A stretch of 64,000 nucleotides of DNA, taken from Nostoc sp. NMS9. Its GTDB lineage: Bacteria; Cyanobacteriota; Cyanobacteriia; Cyanobacteriales; Nostocaceae. The stretch covers positions 186,001 to 250,000 of the forward strand of contig NZ_JABXKL010000080.1 of NCBI RefSeq assembly GCF_017114995.1. Reading direction: 5' to 3'. The notes under the pieces were generated by a model. The model saw only the letters and a list, made by a program, of their open reading frames with translations. It had not been told where the DNA came from and searched no databases. Below are positions 27,382 through 35,495 of this stretch, in pieces. Within the stretch, counting starts at the first letter, position 1, and every line of letters starts with the position of its first letter. A program made the position numbers and the translations under genes.

Positions 27382-28040
27382 AGATTACCTCTTAACTAGT
27401 GGCGCAGAAAAAAGAACAGATTAGGCTTTTCTCCGTACTTGTTTGCTAATTCCTACTTCTTGAGTCAGTTATTGTTGATTTATCACTTCCAAGTCCATAA
27501 AATAATTTGGAAATTGTTGAGATTTTACTTAGATAAAGTGATTTAGCTGGTTAGGATAACAATGAATATCTCTACCGAATTATAAGGTTTATGTTTTTAG
27601 CAAACTACTTTTGTTTTATGAAAGTACTCAGGTATAGTAAACGGTTTTAAAATTCCGGGTTGTAACAGCGCCAACAATCATAATCAAATTAAGTAAATAA
27701 CAAAAAATATTTGGTGTGATTACGAGCGGTGGAAATTTGTATCAAATTTTGATGAATTATAGCTTTTCCTAATCATATTAGGTACATCATATTCCCCTCC
27801 TCGCTTGCGGGGTGGGGTTCTTGTACCTCACAAAGGCTGAGAACCGCTATAATCACATTCAAAGATAAAACGTTAACCAAACCGGATTGAGACACCTGTA
27901 GCTTGCAATTCTCACAAATCAAATAGGATTGCTGTATTAAGTCTGTTTGCTATTGGGAATTATAAAGATAGCGATACAAAACTTTCACAATAGTTTTGAC
28001 GTATACTTTTTATAGTATAAACGTACTATTAGATTTAGTT
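27382..28040. other. Gene-free stretch upstream of devBCA copy 1
   Basis: AT-rich, no coding potential. A GGGGTGGGGTTC-containing segment near 27799-27831 looks like a fragment of a common repeat. Presumably contains the devB promoter, which I could not locate. Confidence 0.45.
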
Positions 28041-28455
28041 GTGCAACCCACTACCCGCCAAACTAGTCCCACGTTGCGCGGACTCAACCGTCTCTACAAC
28101 CCCAGCACTGATGATTTAGTCAGCATACTTGCAGAATACGCGAGTTCAGAAAATGCCTTTGTGCGCTTAGTGACACTCCTCCACCCGCTAATATCATGTC
28201 CGGTTAAAGACTTATCATTAAGACCGCAGAGGGGCAGAGGGGATGGGTTTTTGGGCTTTCTGCATAGAGAAAGGGAATTATAACTAATTAGTCGGACATG
28301 ATATAACTCCCCATGAAGTCTTGACTCAAGGAGCGCAGTCTGCATCCTGGCTGGAACGCTACGCGGTTGCTGATAATTCTGGGACTCCTAGCGAATTAAG
28401 CCAGCAACTTGCTGAAAATAGCAACCGGATTGTCCGCGCAGCCGCTAGAGTTTAG
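28041..28455 (+). pseudogene. Leucine-rich-repeat-variant-like gene split by a MITE
   Basis: From GTG 28041 the frame reads VQPTTRQTSPTLRGLNRLYN, then DDLVSILAEYASSENAFVRL. It is broken at 28191 by a 112-bp insertion and resumes at 28307 as TPHEVLTQGAQSASWLERYA, then AENSNRIVRAAARV to the TAG at 28453-28455. Removing the insertion and one TAA copy restores a single 99-residue frame. Repeating segments of the type VR-x-L-x-HP-x-TPHEVL-x-LA resemble leucine-rich-repeat-variant or HEAT-like repeats. The gene is disrupted by the element and probably non-functional; the start is uncertain. Confidence 0.7.
28192..28303. mobile_element. 112-bp MITE with 11-bp perfect terminal inverted repeats
   Basis: Ends are TATCATGTCCG (28192-28202) and CGGACATGATA (28293-28303). 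The target TAA is duplicated on both sides (28189-28191 and 28304-28306). No coding capacity. The right-end interior (TAACTAATTAG next to the repeat) also appears, in reverse orientation, at 48606 and following. This is a non-autonomous element and presumably needs a transposase encoded elsewhere. Confidence 0.85.
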
Positions 28456-28480
28456 TTGGGAATAATTGAGGATGTTGCAG

Positions 28481-29101
28481 ATGGCATACAGTGATTTCAC
28501 ACTTGCCAAAGTTCGAGAAACGTTTCAACTTGTAATTGATGAAAAGCGGAATCTATTCAAAGATGTGTCGCCTATTCAACCTTCCGCTACCTTAACAACG
28601 CTCTTAGAAGAATATACTCAACTAGCAACTGCCATCAACACGGAAAAAGCCCGTTCAGAATTACTAATTATGCCAGTTCTTACGGAAGTTAGACGACAGT
28701 TAAATTATCAAATTTCACTGTTTTCTGGAACAGATTTTGATGTAGATAGTAGTAAAGGATTGAATGGATTTTGTGATTTCATTCTCTGTGGTTCTGAAGA
28801 ACAGTTTTACATAAAATCGCCTGTAATTACAATTATTGAGGCGAAAAATGAAAATATCAAAGGTGGTTTAGGACAATGTATTACCACTATGATAGCTGCC
28901 CAATTATTCAATCAAAATACTCAACAAGAAGTTAAGACAATCTATGGAGTTGTCACTAGTGGAACCAACTGGCGATTTTTAATGTTGGAAGGACTAACAG
29001 CATACATTGATATAGTTGAATACTACATCAATGATATTGATAAAATTATCGGTATTCTGTTGCAACCATTTCAATCTACTTTGCTACAAACATCTTCCTA
29101 A
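28481..29101 (+). CDS. Putative PD-(D/E)XK nuclease-fold protein
   Basis: 206 residues from ATG 28481 (MAYSDFTLAKVRETFQLVID); ATG 28472 and a TTG at 28466 are alternatives. The centre holds LNGFCDFILC, then VITIIEAKNENIKGGLGQC and ITTMIAAQLFNQ, matching the D...ExK plus Gln pattern of PD-(D/E)XK nucleases. The family includes cyanobacterial proteins of unknown role and restriction-type enzymes. No methylase or helicase is adjacent, so it is an orphan. Function is inferred only at the fold level. Confidence 0.6.
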   Translation: MAYSDFTLAKVRETFQLVIDEKRNLFKDVSPIQPSATLTTLLEEYTQLATAINTEKARSELLIMPVLTEVRRQLNYQISLFSGTDFDVDSSKGLNGFCDFILCGSEEQFYIKSPVITIIEAKNENIKGGLGQCITTMIAAQLFNQNTQQEVKTIYGVVTSGTNWRFLMLEGLTAYIDIVEYYINDIDKIIGILLQPFQSTLLQTSS

Positions 29102-29390
29102 ATCAGTCATCCTCTTAATATAGAGACTAGCTGCAAATAGTAACATATCCGCCAATAAAAAATTAAATTATACCTATTACACTATGCAACTAGAAACAGA
29201 GCAAATTCTAGGAACACTAGAAGAACACTAGAAATTATTATTGACCCTAATTCAAAAGTCTGATTTGCCGCTTCAAAACGGGATTGGCAAGCATTTTTTA
29301 TGGGCAATAAATCAGTAGATTTTCGTAGGGTCGTACAAATAAATGCCCCGACAAACGTCCTATAGCAATCCTATTTAATTTGTGATCTGC
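29102..29390. other. Gene-free stretch with a possible gene relic
   Basis: A short frame beginning ATG near 29184 (MQLETEQILGTLEEH) stops after 15 codons, and another frame downstream (FAASKRDWQAFFMGNKS) looks protein-like. These may be pieces of one decayed small gene; not assignable. Confidence 0.3.
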
Positions 29391-30089
29391 TTAAGATGCT
29401 GCAACAACAGCACGGTCATTTAGTAACTTGCCATCTTCCATGTAGACGATGCGATCGGCAATATCTAGAATGCGGTTGTCATGAGTAACCAAGAGAATAG
29501 TACAATCTTGTTCCTTAGCTAATTTTTGCATGAGATTGACTACATCTCGTCCCGATTTACTGTCAAGGGCGGCAGTAGGTTCATCCGCTAAAACAATTTT
29601 AGGACGACCAACTAAAGCACGAGCGATCGCAACTCTTTGTTTTTGTCCCCCAGATAAATCATCAGGATAGTAATTGAGGCGATGCCCTAATCCTACCTCC
29701 TCTAACATTTGGGCTGACCGGGTTTTCATTTCTGCCGGTGAAATATTATTATGCACTTCCAAGCCCATTCTGACGTTCTGGAGTACTGTCAGGCTACCGT
29801 GCAAGTTGTGCGCTTGGAAAATATAACCGTTATTGCGTCGCACCTGGGTAAGTTGTGCTTTGTTAGCGCCACACAGTTCTTGTTCCAATATCTGTAAACT
29901 GCCAGATTGGGCAGAACGCAAACCGCCTGATAAGGTGAGAAGTGTAGTTTTACCAGAACCAGAAGGGCCAGTCATAATAATAATTTCACCGGCGTTAATA
30001 TCCAGATTGATATCAAAAAGAACTTGTTTGCGGAGTTGACCATGACCAAAATAGTGGTCAAGATTTTTAATAGAGATGACAGGAGGCAT
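29391..30089 (-). CDS. DevA-family ABC exporter ATPase (copy 2)
   Basis: 232 residues, closely similar to copy 1: Walker A GPSGSGKTTLL, signature LSGGQKQRVAIARAL, Walker B IVLADEPTAALD, switch LLVTHDNRILDIADRIVYM. Last gene of a second devB-devC-devA-type operon. The pair of operons on the same strand, 1.6 kb of other sequence apart, suggests tandem duplication followed by divergence. The adjacent TetR regulator suggests that this copy answers a chemical signal rather than the heterocyst programme. Confidence 0.92.
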   Translation of the reverse strand: MPPVISIKNLDHYFGHGQLRKQVLFDINLDINAGEIIIMTGPSGSGKTTLLTLSGGLRSAQSGSLQILEQELCGANKAQLTQVRRNNGYIFQAHNLHGSLTVLQNVRMGLEVHNNISPAEMKTRSAQMLEEVGLGHRLNYYPDDLSGGQKQRVAIARALVGRPKIVLADEPTAALDSKSGRDVVNLMQKLAKEQDCTILLVTHDNRILDIADRIVYMEDGKLLNDRAVVAAS

Positions 30090-30156
30090 AATAATTTTAG
30101 ATTTTAAATTTCAGATTTTCGATTGGGTAATTATCCCCATACCGGATGCCCATTTT

Positions 30157-31329
30157 TTAAAACATATCTGCGGGGTCAGCAGACTGTAATTTCCGAGTAG
30201 CGATCGCACCAGAAATTATGCACATAATCATAGTCAGTGTTAGTACCGTCAAGGCGCGTGCTACGGTCATGTAAAGTGGTAAATTGGTGGCATTGCGAGT
30301 TAAAGTATAAAGTCCTAAAGGTGCGATCGCTCCTGGGATAAAGCCCAAGACTGCCAAAATTATCGCCTCTTCAAACACCACACCTAATAAGTAGAGATTG
30401 TTATACCCCATTGCTTTGAAAGTGGCGTATTCTTTAATATGGGAATTCACATCTGTAGAAAGAACTTGATAGACGATAATCACGCCTACCATAAACCCCA
30501 TTGCTACACCCAGGCTGAAGATAAAGCCGATGGCTGTATTTGTTTTCCAGTAATTTATTTCAAATTCGATAAATTCTGCTTTGGTTAAAACTTTAACATC
30601 ATCATCTAAATGAGATTCTAAAGCTATTTTCATCTGTTTTGGGTCATAGCCTGGTTGTAGTTGAACTAAACCTAGACTGACACCGCTAGCTTCTCGTCTA
30701 GGAAATAGTCGCAGAAAGTTCTGGTCGTTGGTGATTAAAGTACCATCGGCTATGAAGGAAGCCCCGACTGAAAATAAGCCACTAATGGTAATTGTCCGGC
30801 GTTCTATTTCGGTTGTGACAGTTTTACCTTGGTCAATTTTGGCGATCGCATCATTGTAATCTCCTCTAGAGGCGCGATCAAACAAAACGGTATCTGGTAG
30901 CTTAACAGCATCTATCTGGCGATTCACGTCCGCTAAGTTAAACACTTGCCGATCGGGATTGAACCCCATAACTAATATTGTCGTTTTCTGATGTGTTTGG
31001 GGATTTTTCCAATCAACAATGTTGATATACATTCCTTCTGCCGACTTTACACCTGGTACATCCATTGCTTGATACAGCCGTCGCCGCGTAAAGCTAGACA
31101 TATTTGCTAGGTTACGTGCTTGGGGACTGATGACAAACATATCAGCCTGCATACTGCGATGCAGGATTGTGTTACTTTCAAACAGGGCAGTCTGAAACCC
31201 TAGCTGCATGAACATCAGAACATCGGCAAAGGCAATGCCTGACAATGCTACCAAAAGACGGCCTTTTTCATGACTCAGTTGCAGCCATCCTAAAGGCGTT
31301 CGCCGCCGCAGTTGTTCGATTAATTTCAT
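30157..31329 (-). CDS. DevC-family ABC exporter permease (copy 2)
   Basis: 390 residues, MKLIEQLRRRTPLGWLQLSH at the start, same topology as copy 1: one N-terminal helix, large external domain, three C-terminal helices. The start is unambiguous. Tandem GGGGAGT repeats (about 31332-31373) and an inverted repeat built from TTTAGATT units fill the 145 bp to the upstream devB-type gene. Confidence 0.92.
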   Translation of the reverse strand: MKLIEQLRRRTPLGWLQLSHEKGRLLVALSGIAFADVLMFMQLGFQTALFESNTILHRSMQADMFVISPQARNLANMSSFTRRRLYQAMDVPGVKSAEGMYINIVDWKNPQTHQKTTILVMGFNPDRQVFNLADVNRQIDAVKLPDTVLFDRASRGDYNDAIAKIDQGKTVTTEIERRTITISGLFSVGASFIADGTLITNDQNFLRLFPRREASGVSLGLVQLQPGYDPKQMKIALESHLDDDVKVLTKAEFIEFEINYWKTNTAIGFIFSLGVAMGFMVGVIIVYQVLSTDVNSHIKEYATFKAMGYNNLYLLGVVFEEAIILAVLGFIPGAIAPLGLYTLTRNATNLPLYMTVARALTVLTLTMIMCIISGAIATRKLQSADPADMF

Positions 31330-31474
31330 AATAGGGAGTGGGGAGTGGGGAGTGGGGAGTGGGGGGAGTGGGGAGTAAGAATTTTAGATTTTAGATTTTG
31401 GATTTTGGATTAAATTTCAATCTAAAATCCTCAATCCAAAATCTAAAATTAAATTGCCCAATTCTCAATGCCCT

Positions 31475-32785
31475 TTAAAGTTCAATTACCGCCTTGACTT
31501 GCAAATTAGTTAAGCTAGAAGCATTTTGGCTAGATAGTTTATTCAGTTGCACATGCACTTCCACTACTCTGCCATCAATATTGCTAGAGGGATCAGCGTT
31601 GATCAGATTTTGCCGCTTTACCTGCATACCAATCCAATCCACTCTTCCCTCTAATTCATTGCGGAGGGAATCACTGCTTACCCGCACTTCCTGTCCTGGA
31701 CGCACTTTCTTGATATCACTTTGGTAGACTTCTACTACTGCATACATCTGGTCGGTTTGACCTAGAGCCACAATTCCTTCATTGCCAACAGTTTCTCCGG
31801 CTCGTGTATTAATCTCCAAAATCCGACCGGCTTTAGGAGCCACAACGTATGCCTGTGCGAGTTCTGTTCTAATTTTCTCCACGGTGGCTAGAGCGCTGTC
31901 TACCTCTGCTTGTGCGTTTGCTATATCTGTTGGACGGACTTCAGCAGTTTGATTCAGGTTAGCTTTTGCTTCGTTAATCTGCTGTTGTAAGCTGGCGAGG
32001 GTTTGATTTTGGTTGGCTTTTGCTTCGTTAAGCTGCTGTCGTAGGGTAGCTACAGTCCTTGTCTGGGTGGCTTGGCTTTCAATTAACGCTTGAGTGGAAG
32101 TTTCGGCGCTTAAGCGTCTGTTATCAACTTCCTGGTTAGAAATTGCTCCTGCTTTGTATAAAGCCTCGTAGCGCTGCACGTCAGCTTGAGCATTACGCTT
32201 CTCGGCTGCTACACGAGCCACTGTTGCTTGCAAGCTCCGTTGTTGCCCAAAGAGTTCTGCTTCTATACGATTAATTGTGGCTTGCTGAGTTTTAATGTTT
32301 CCTTCTAGTTCTACTTGCAAACGATTCACGGTAGCTTGGCGCGCTCCAATTTCTCCCTGTTTGGCTCCAGCTTTTACCTGGTTAAGGCGAGATTTGACAA
32401 CTTGAACTTGTTTTTGTGCTTCCACCAAACTAGCTTGTAGCTTATCGCGGTTGTCCATAATCGCAACTACCTGCCCAGCTTTGACGCGATCGCTTTCTTT
32501 CACCAATAGTTGCTCTACCCGATTTCCTTCACCCATTGAAGAAGGCGCTGACAGTTTTATTACCTCTCCCTTTGGTTCCAACCGCCCTAATGCTGTTACT
32601 GTTTTTACCACGGGCTGGACTGCTACTGGTGTTTTTTGTTTTTCATTAGCTGTAGCCTGAAGCTTCATCACAGTATAAACACTGGTTCCACCTATTGCTA
32701 GAGATGCAATTATTGCAAGTAGAACAGGCGATCGCAAAAAATTCTGAGAAGACCTTAAACCCTCTGAATTCCTGTTTTGCTCCAT
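31475..32785 (-). CDS. DevB-family membrane fusion protein (copy 2)
   Basis: 436 residues, HlyD type, 37 longer than copy 1. Most of the excess is in the coiled-coil hairpin, which contains a near-tandem duplication (LRQQLNEAKANQNQT next to LQQQINEAKANLNQT). N-terminal anchor about 18-36; first lipoyl half near ALGRLEPKGEVIKLSA, second near YVVAPKAGRILEINTRAGE. A longer hairpin could bridge a wider periplasmic gap. First gene of the operon, divergent from the TetR gene with operator-like sites between. Confidence 0.92.
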   Translation of the reverse strand: MEQNRNSEGLRSSQNFLRSPVLLAIIASLAIGGTSVYTVMKLQATANEKQKTPVAVQPVVKTVTALGRLEPKGEVIKLSAPSSMGEGNRVEQLLVKESDRVKAGQVVAIMDNRDKLQASLVEAQKQVQVVKSRLNQVKAGAKQGEIGARQATVNRLQVELEGNIKTQQATINRIEAELFGQQRSLQATVARVAAEKRNAQADVQRYEALYKAGAISNQEVDNRRLSAETSTQALIESQATQTRTVATLRQQLNEAKANQNQTLASLQQQINEAKANLNQTAEVRPTDIANAQAEVDSALATVEKIRTELAQAYVVAPKAGRILEINTRAGETVGNEGIVALGQTDQMYAVVEVYQSDIKKVRPGQEVRVSSDSLRNELEGRVDWIGMQVKRQNLINADPSSNIDGRVVEVHVQLNKLSSQNASSLTNLQVKAVIEL

Positions 32786-32817
32786 ACTATTTTCCCCTTA
32801 CACCAGTAGCAACTTGT

Positions 32818-32889
32818 ACTAAACTGTCCAGTTCAATTTATGCTAAACTAAACGGACTAGTTTAGTCAATATATACAACTAAACTTGTC
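32818..32889. promoter_or_regulatory. Three ACTAAAC operator-like sites between devB copy 2 and tetR
   Basis: ACTAAACTGTCCAGTT (32818-32833), ACTAAACGGACTAGTTTAGT (32847-32866) and ACTAAACTTGTC (32878-32889). The middle one is a perfect 7+7 inverted repeat with a 6-bp spacer. The sites lie 29-31 bp apart, roughly three helical turns, between divergent genes. Best explained as binding sites for the adjacent TetR repressor. Confidence 0.75.
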
Positions 32890-33033
32890 AATCAATTTGC
32901 TCGGCACTATGCAGCGGAATTCTATTCCTGCCCCCTGCCTCCTTCAACGAAGGGTATATTTTTTTTCGCCATTTTGTACTGAGGTATTTTGCAGCATCTA
33001 TTAATATTGTTTATAAGAAAGGATGATTAATAA

Positions 33034-33648
33034 ATGGTACGTATCAAAGCTGACGAAGTTGATCGAGACAATTCCGTTGATAAAGTGGAGCAAATTCTGC
33101 AAGGCGCAATGCAAGAATTCCTTCAACATGGCTATGCTGGTACAAGCATGGATCGGGTAGCGGTAGCAGCAGGTGTTTCTAAAGCGACAGTCTACAGCCA
33201 CTTTCAAGATAAAGAAGGACTTTTTAAAGTACTGTTAGAGCAACTGACAAGCAAAAAGAACAGCTCTATTTTTGGTACAGAACCTATTGAGGCAGAACCA
33301 GTCGCCATACTGCACCAGATAGCAACCAAAGCATTAGAGCAAATGCTTAACGACAAAGAACATAGTGCATTTATGCGAGTACTAATCGGGGAATCTGGGC
33401 GTTTTCCTGAGTTAGCTCAAATTTGTGTACGGGCGATGATTAAGCCAGTAGCGGAAACTCTCACTCATTACTTAGCAGCTCCTGAATTAAACATACCTGA
33501 CCCAGAGGCAACGGCGAGAATTCTCTTAGGAGCATTGGTGCATTTTCATATTACTCAAAATGTGATGCATGGAAAGGACATTATACCAATGGAAAGCGAT
33601 CGCCTGATTGATGCTTTGACGCACCTAATCACTAAATGCGCCGATTGA
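33034..33648 (+). CDS. TetR/AcrR-family transcriptional regulator
   Basis: 204 residues. The N-terminal HTH (about 20-65) reads ILQGAMQEFLQHGYAGTSMD, then VAVAAGVSKATVYSHFQDKE; the C-terminal ligand-binding helical domain (about 75-200) is of the AefR-like kind. Divergent from the second devBCA-type operon with three operator-like sites in the 248-bp gap, the classic arrangement of a repressor and the exporter it controls. The ligand is unknown but may be an exported compound. Confidence 0.92.
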   Translation: MVRIKADEVDRDNSVDKVEQILQGAMQEFLQHGYAGTSMDRVAVAAGVSKATVYSHFQDKEGLFKVLLEQLTSKKNSSIFGTEPIEAEPVAILHQIATKALEQMLNDKEHSAFMRVLIGESGRFPELAQICVRAMIKPVAETLTHYLAAPELNIPDPEATARILLGALVHFHITQNVMHGKDIIPMESDRLIDALTHLITKCAD

Positions 33649-34140
33649 TTGGCTATTTCCCGGCGCTTGTTCGGTCAGAAGGTCAAATATCACCTTCATT
33701 GAGATCGTATCCGCCAAATTACCCATAATAAAAGAACCCCACCCCCAACCCCTCCCCACAAGCTCTTAGGCAGGGTAGTTTCATATAACGAGAGAAAAAT
33801 AACAATGATTTGTAGAGGGTGAAGAAAAATGGATACCTAACAAGTATGAAATTAATCGAACAATTGCGGCAAGTCTCAGACTATAGGCATATCCGGGTCT
33901 GTAAAGTTTTCAAACAAGTCTATTGACTATACATATAATTAAACCTAAATTATGCCTGACTTTTCCCGCTAAGTCTCCAAAAGGTGACTCACAAAGGATT
34001 CTATATAAAGCACAACATATACGGTACAGTAATTGAAATCGGGTGTTAAAGGTGACGAGCAATGCTGGAGTAGGAGGAGCGACAATTAGAAAATCTTGTA
34101 TTCTGACTCCTGACCCCTGAATTCTGTTTTGATAACTTAG
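33649..34140. other. Gene-free stretch carrying a devC fragment
   Basis: Apart from a 25-bp copy of the devC start (33846-33870), contains a GGGGTTGGG-type repeat fragment near 33736-33765. No other feature. Confidence 0.5.
33846..33870 (+). pseudogene. 25-bp relic of a devC start
   Basis: Starting ATG 33846, the bases match the first 25 of devC copy 2 (minus strand, from 31329) at 24 of 25 positions, encoding MKLIEQLR. Similarity ends after that. In opposite orientation to both operons, it may mark a lost or rearranged third copy. Confidence 0.45.
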
Positions 34141-35043
34141 TTAAATCTTGCGTTCAATTAATGCCTGTTTTCCCACTGCTATGCTAGCAATCACGATACC
34201 AGAGACTACCAGCATCAATGGCGTAATTTGTTCACCTAGTAATAGCCCAGAAAATATAATCGTCAAAAACGGTTGTAGTAACTGTATCTGACTGACCCTT
34301 GCAACACCACCGATACTCATCCCGTGATACCAAGCAAAGAAAGCCAGGAACTGACTGAAAATACTGACATAACTAAAACCTAACCAAGCAGTTGGTGAAG
34401 CAACTAATCCGTGCTGAAACACTGTGTATATTACGGGTATAAGCAAAATCGGAAATGCTATGACTAAAGCCCAACAAATAACTTGCCATCCTCCCAAAAT
34501 CTGAGCTAAACATCCTCCTTCTGCATAGCCAATAGCAGCTGCGCCCACTGCGCCCAACAAAAGCAAATCTGCTCCCTGAATTTGTCCCGCGCTAGAGGTA
34601 AAAGCAAATAAAACAACGGTCGTACTACCGAAAATACTAGCGAACCAAAACTTTCGGGAAGGACGCTCTCTACCTTTGAGTGTGGCAGCAATGGCAGTTG
34701 CCAAAGGAACAAGCCCTATAATTACTGCACCATGTGTCGCTGGTAGTTGCTGCATTGCCCAAGCTGATAGTAATGGAAACCCCAAAACCACTCCGGCTGT
34801 AATAATTAGTAAGCTCCCCCAGTGTTTGCTTAGTGGTAAAGGCTGACGAGTTACCCACAAAACAATCATTGCCAGAACACCAGCAACTACTGCACGTCCC
34901 AGCCCGACAAAAGTCGGATCGAAGTCAGCAACAGCAGCACGAGTTGCTGGTAAGGTAAGGCTAAATCCCAGCACACCCAAAAAGCCACAACCGAGTCCTA
35001 GTGTTTCTGGATTAATGCGGTAAATATTTGAATTTCGGATCAT
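34141..35043 (-). CDS. EamA/DMT-superfamily transporter
   Basis: 300 residues with about ten transmembrane helices in two EamA repeats (LGLGCGFLGVLGFSLTLPAT at the start; GLLLGEQITPLMLVVSGIVI near the end). DMT permeases of this sort export amino acids and metabolites from the cytoplasm. It is preceded, with only 6 bp between, by a small gene (35050-35277), and is divergent from a MocR-type regulator. EamA permeases are frequent targets of MocR regulators, so amino-acid or B6-vitamer efflux is a reasonable guess. Confidence 0.9.
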   Translation of the reverse strand: MIRNSNIYRINPETLGLGCGFLGVLGFSLTLPATRAAVADFDPTFVGLGRAVVAGVLAMIVLWVTRQPLPLSKHWGSLLIITAGVVLGFPLLSAWAMQQLPATHGAVIIGLVPLATAIAATLKGRERPSRKFWFASIFGSTTVVLFAFTSSAGQIQGADLLLLGAVGAAAIGYAEGGCLAQILGGWQVICWALVIAFPILLIPVIYTVFQHGLVASPTAWLGFSYVSIFSQFLAFFAWYHGMSIGGVARVSQIQLLQPFLTIIFSGLLLGEQITPLMLVVSGIVIASIAVGKQALIERKI

Positions 35044-35049
35044 GCTGAC

Positions 35050-35277
35050 TTACTTGGTATAATACTGGGTTTCAATCCATATTCGCATTTCAGCTTCAGA
35101 GCCAAAACAAGCACAACGTCCTGTCATCGGATCATAGGCGTGCCAAGAACAATCCCCATTGGCAAGGTGATTTTGCCAAACTTGCAACTGAGAACTGTTT
35201 GTCATTACTGTAATTAAGCTATGCCAAGATTCTTGAAGTTTTGATTTTAGTAGCAACCATTTATCAACTATTTTCAT
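35050..35277 (-). CDS. Small Cys-containing hypothetical protein, 75 aa
   Basis: Start placed at ATG 35277 (MKIVDKWLLLKSKLQES), with a GGGGA ribosome binding site upstream; an earlier ATG seven codons up is possible. The C-terminal part (NGDCSWHAYDPMTGRCACFG, then SEAEMRIWIETQYYTK) holds three Cys, two as CAC, and several Trp, which might bind a metal. No family recognised. It ends 6 bp before the EamA transporter and is presumably co-expressed under MocR control. Confidence 0.55.
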   Translation of the reverse strand: MKIVDKWLLLKSKLQESWHSLITVMTNSSQLQVWQNHLANGDCSWHAYDPMTGRCACFGSEAEMRIWIETQYYTK

Positions 35278-35369
35278 AGAAAAGTCCCCTTGGCTCAATC
35301 GAGCATCAGATACTTTCTAGATTCGCTTGGAAAAATACCAATGAGAAGGTACAGATTTGTCCAATTTTG

Positions 35370-35428
35370 ACTGGTACAGTCACAGTATTTACAACTGTTC
35401 TAGTCAAACTGCACTCAACTGTACCAGT
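35370..35428. promoter_or_regulatory. MocR-type operator pair
   Basis: ACTGGTACAGT (35370-35380) and ACTGTACCAGT (35418-35428) are exact reverse complements, in the gap between the divergent small gene and MocR regulator. A spacing of 48 bp centre to centre allows two-site binding with looping, as described for MocR-family regulators. Confidence 0.7.
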
Positions 35429-35495
35429 TCAAATACAAAAAAATCCCTTATATTGCCTATAATCCCTACTATCATCCCGAAGGAAGGGTTTCACA

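Noticed and set aside
27382..28040. NtcA site (GTA-N8-TAC) upstream of devBCA copy 1
   Set aside because: I found no convincing match with a properly spaced -10 box; absence of a site by eye is not proof.
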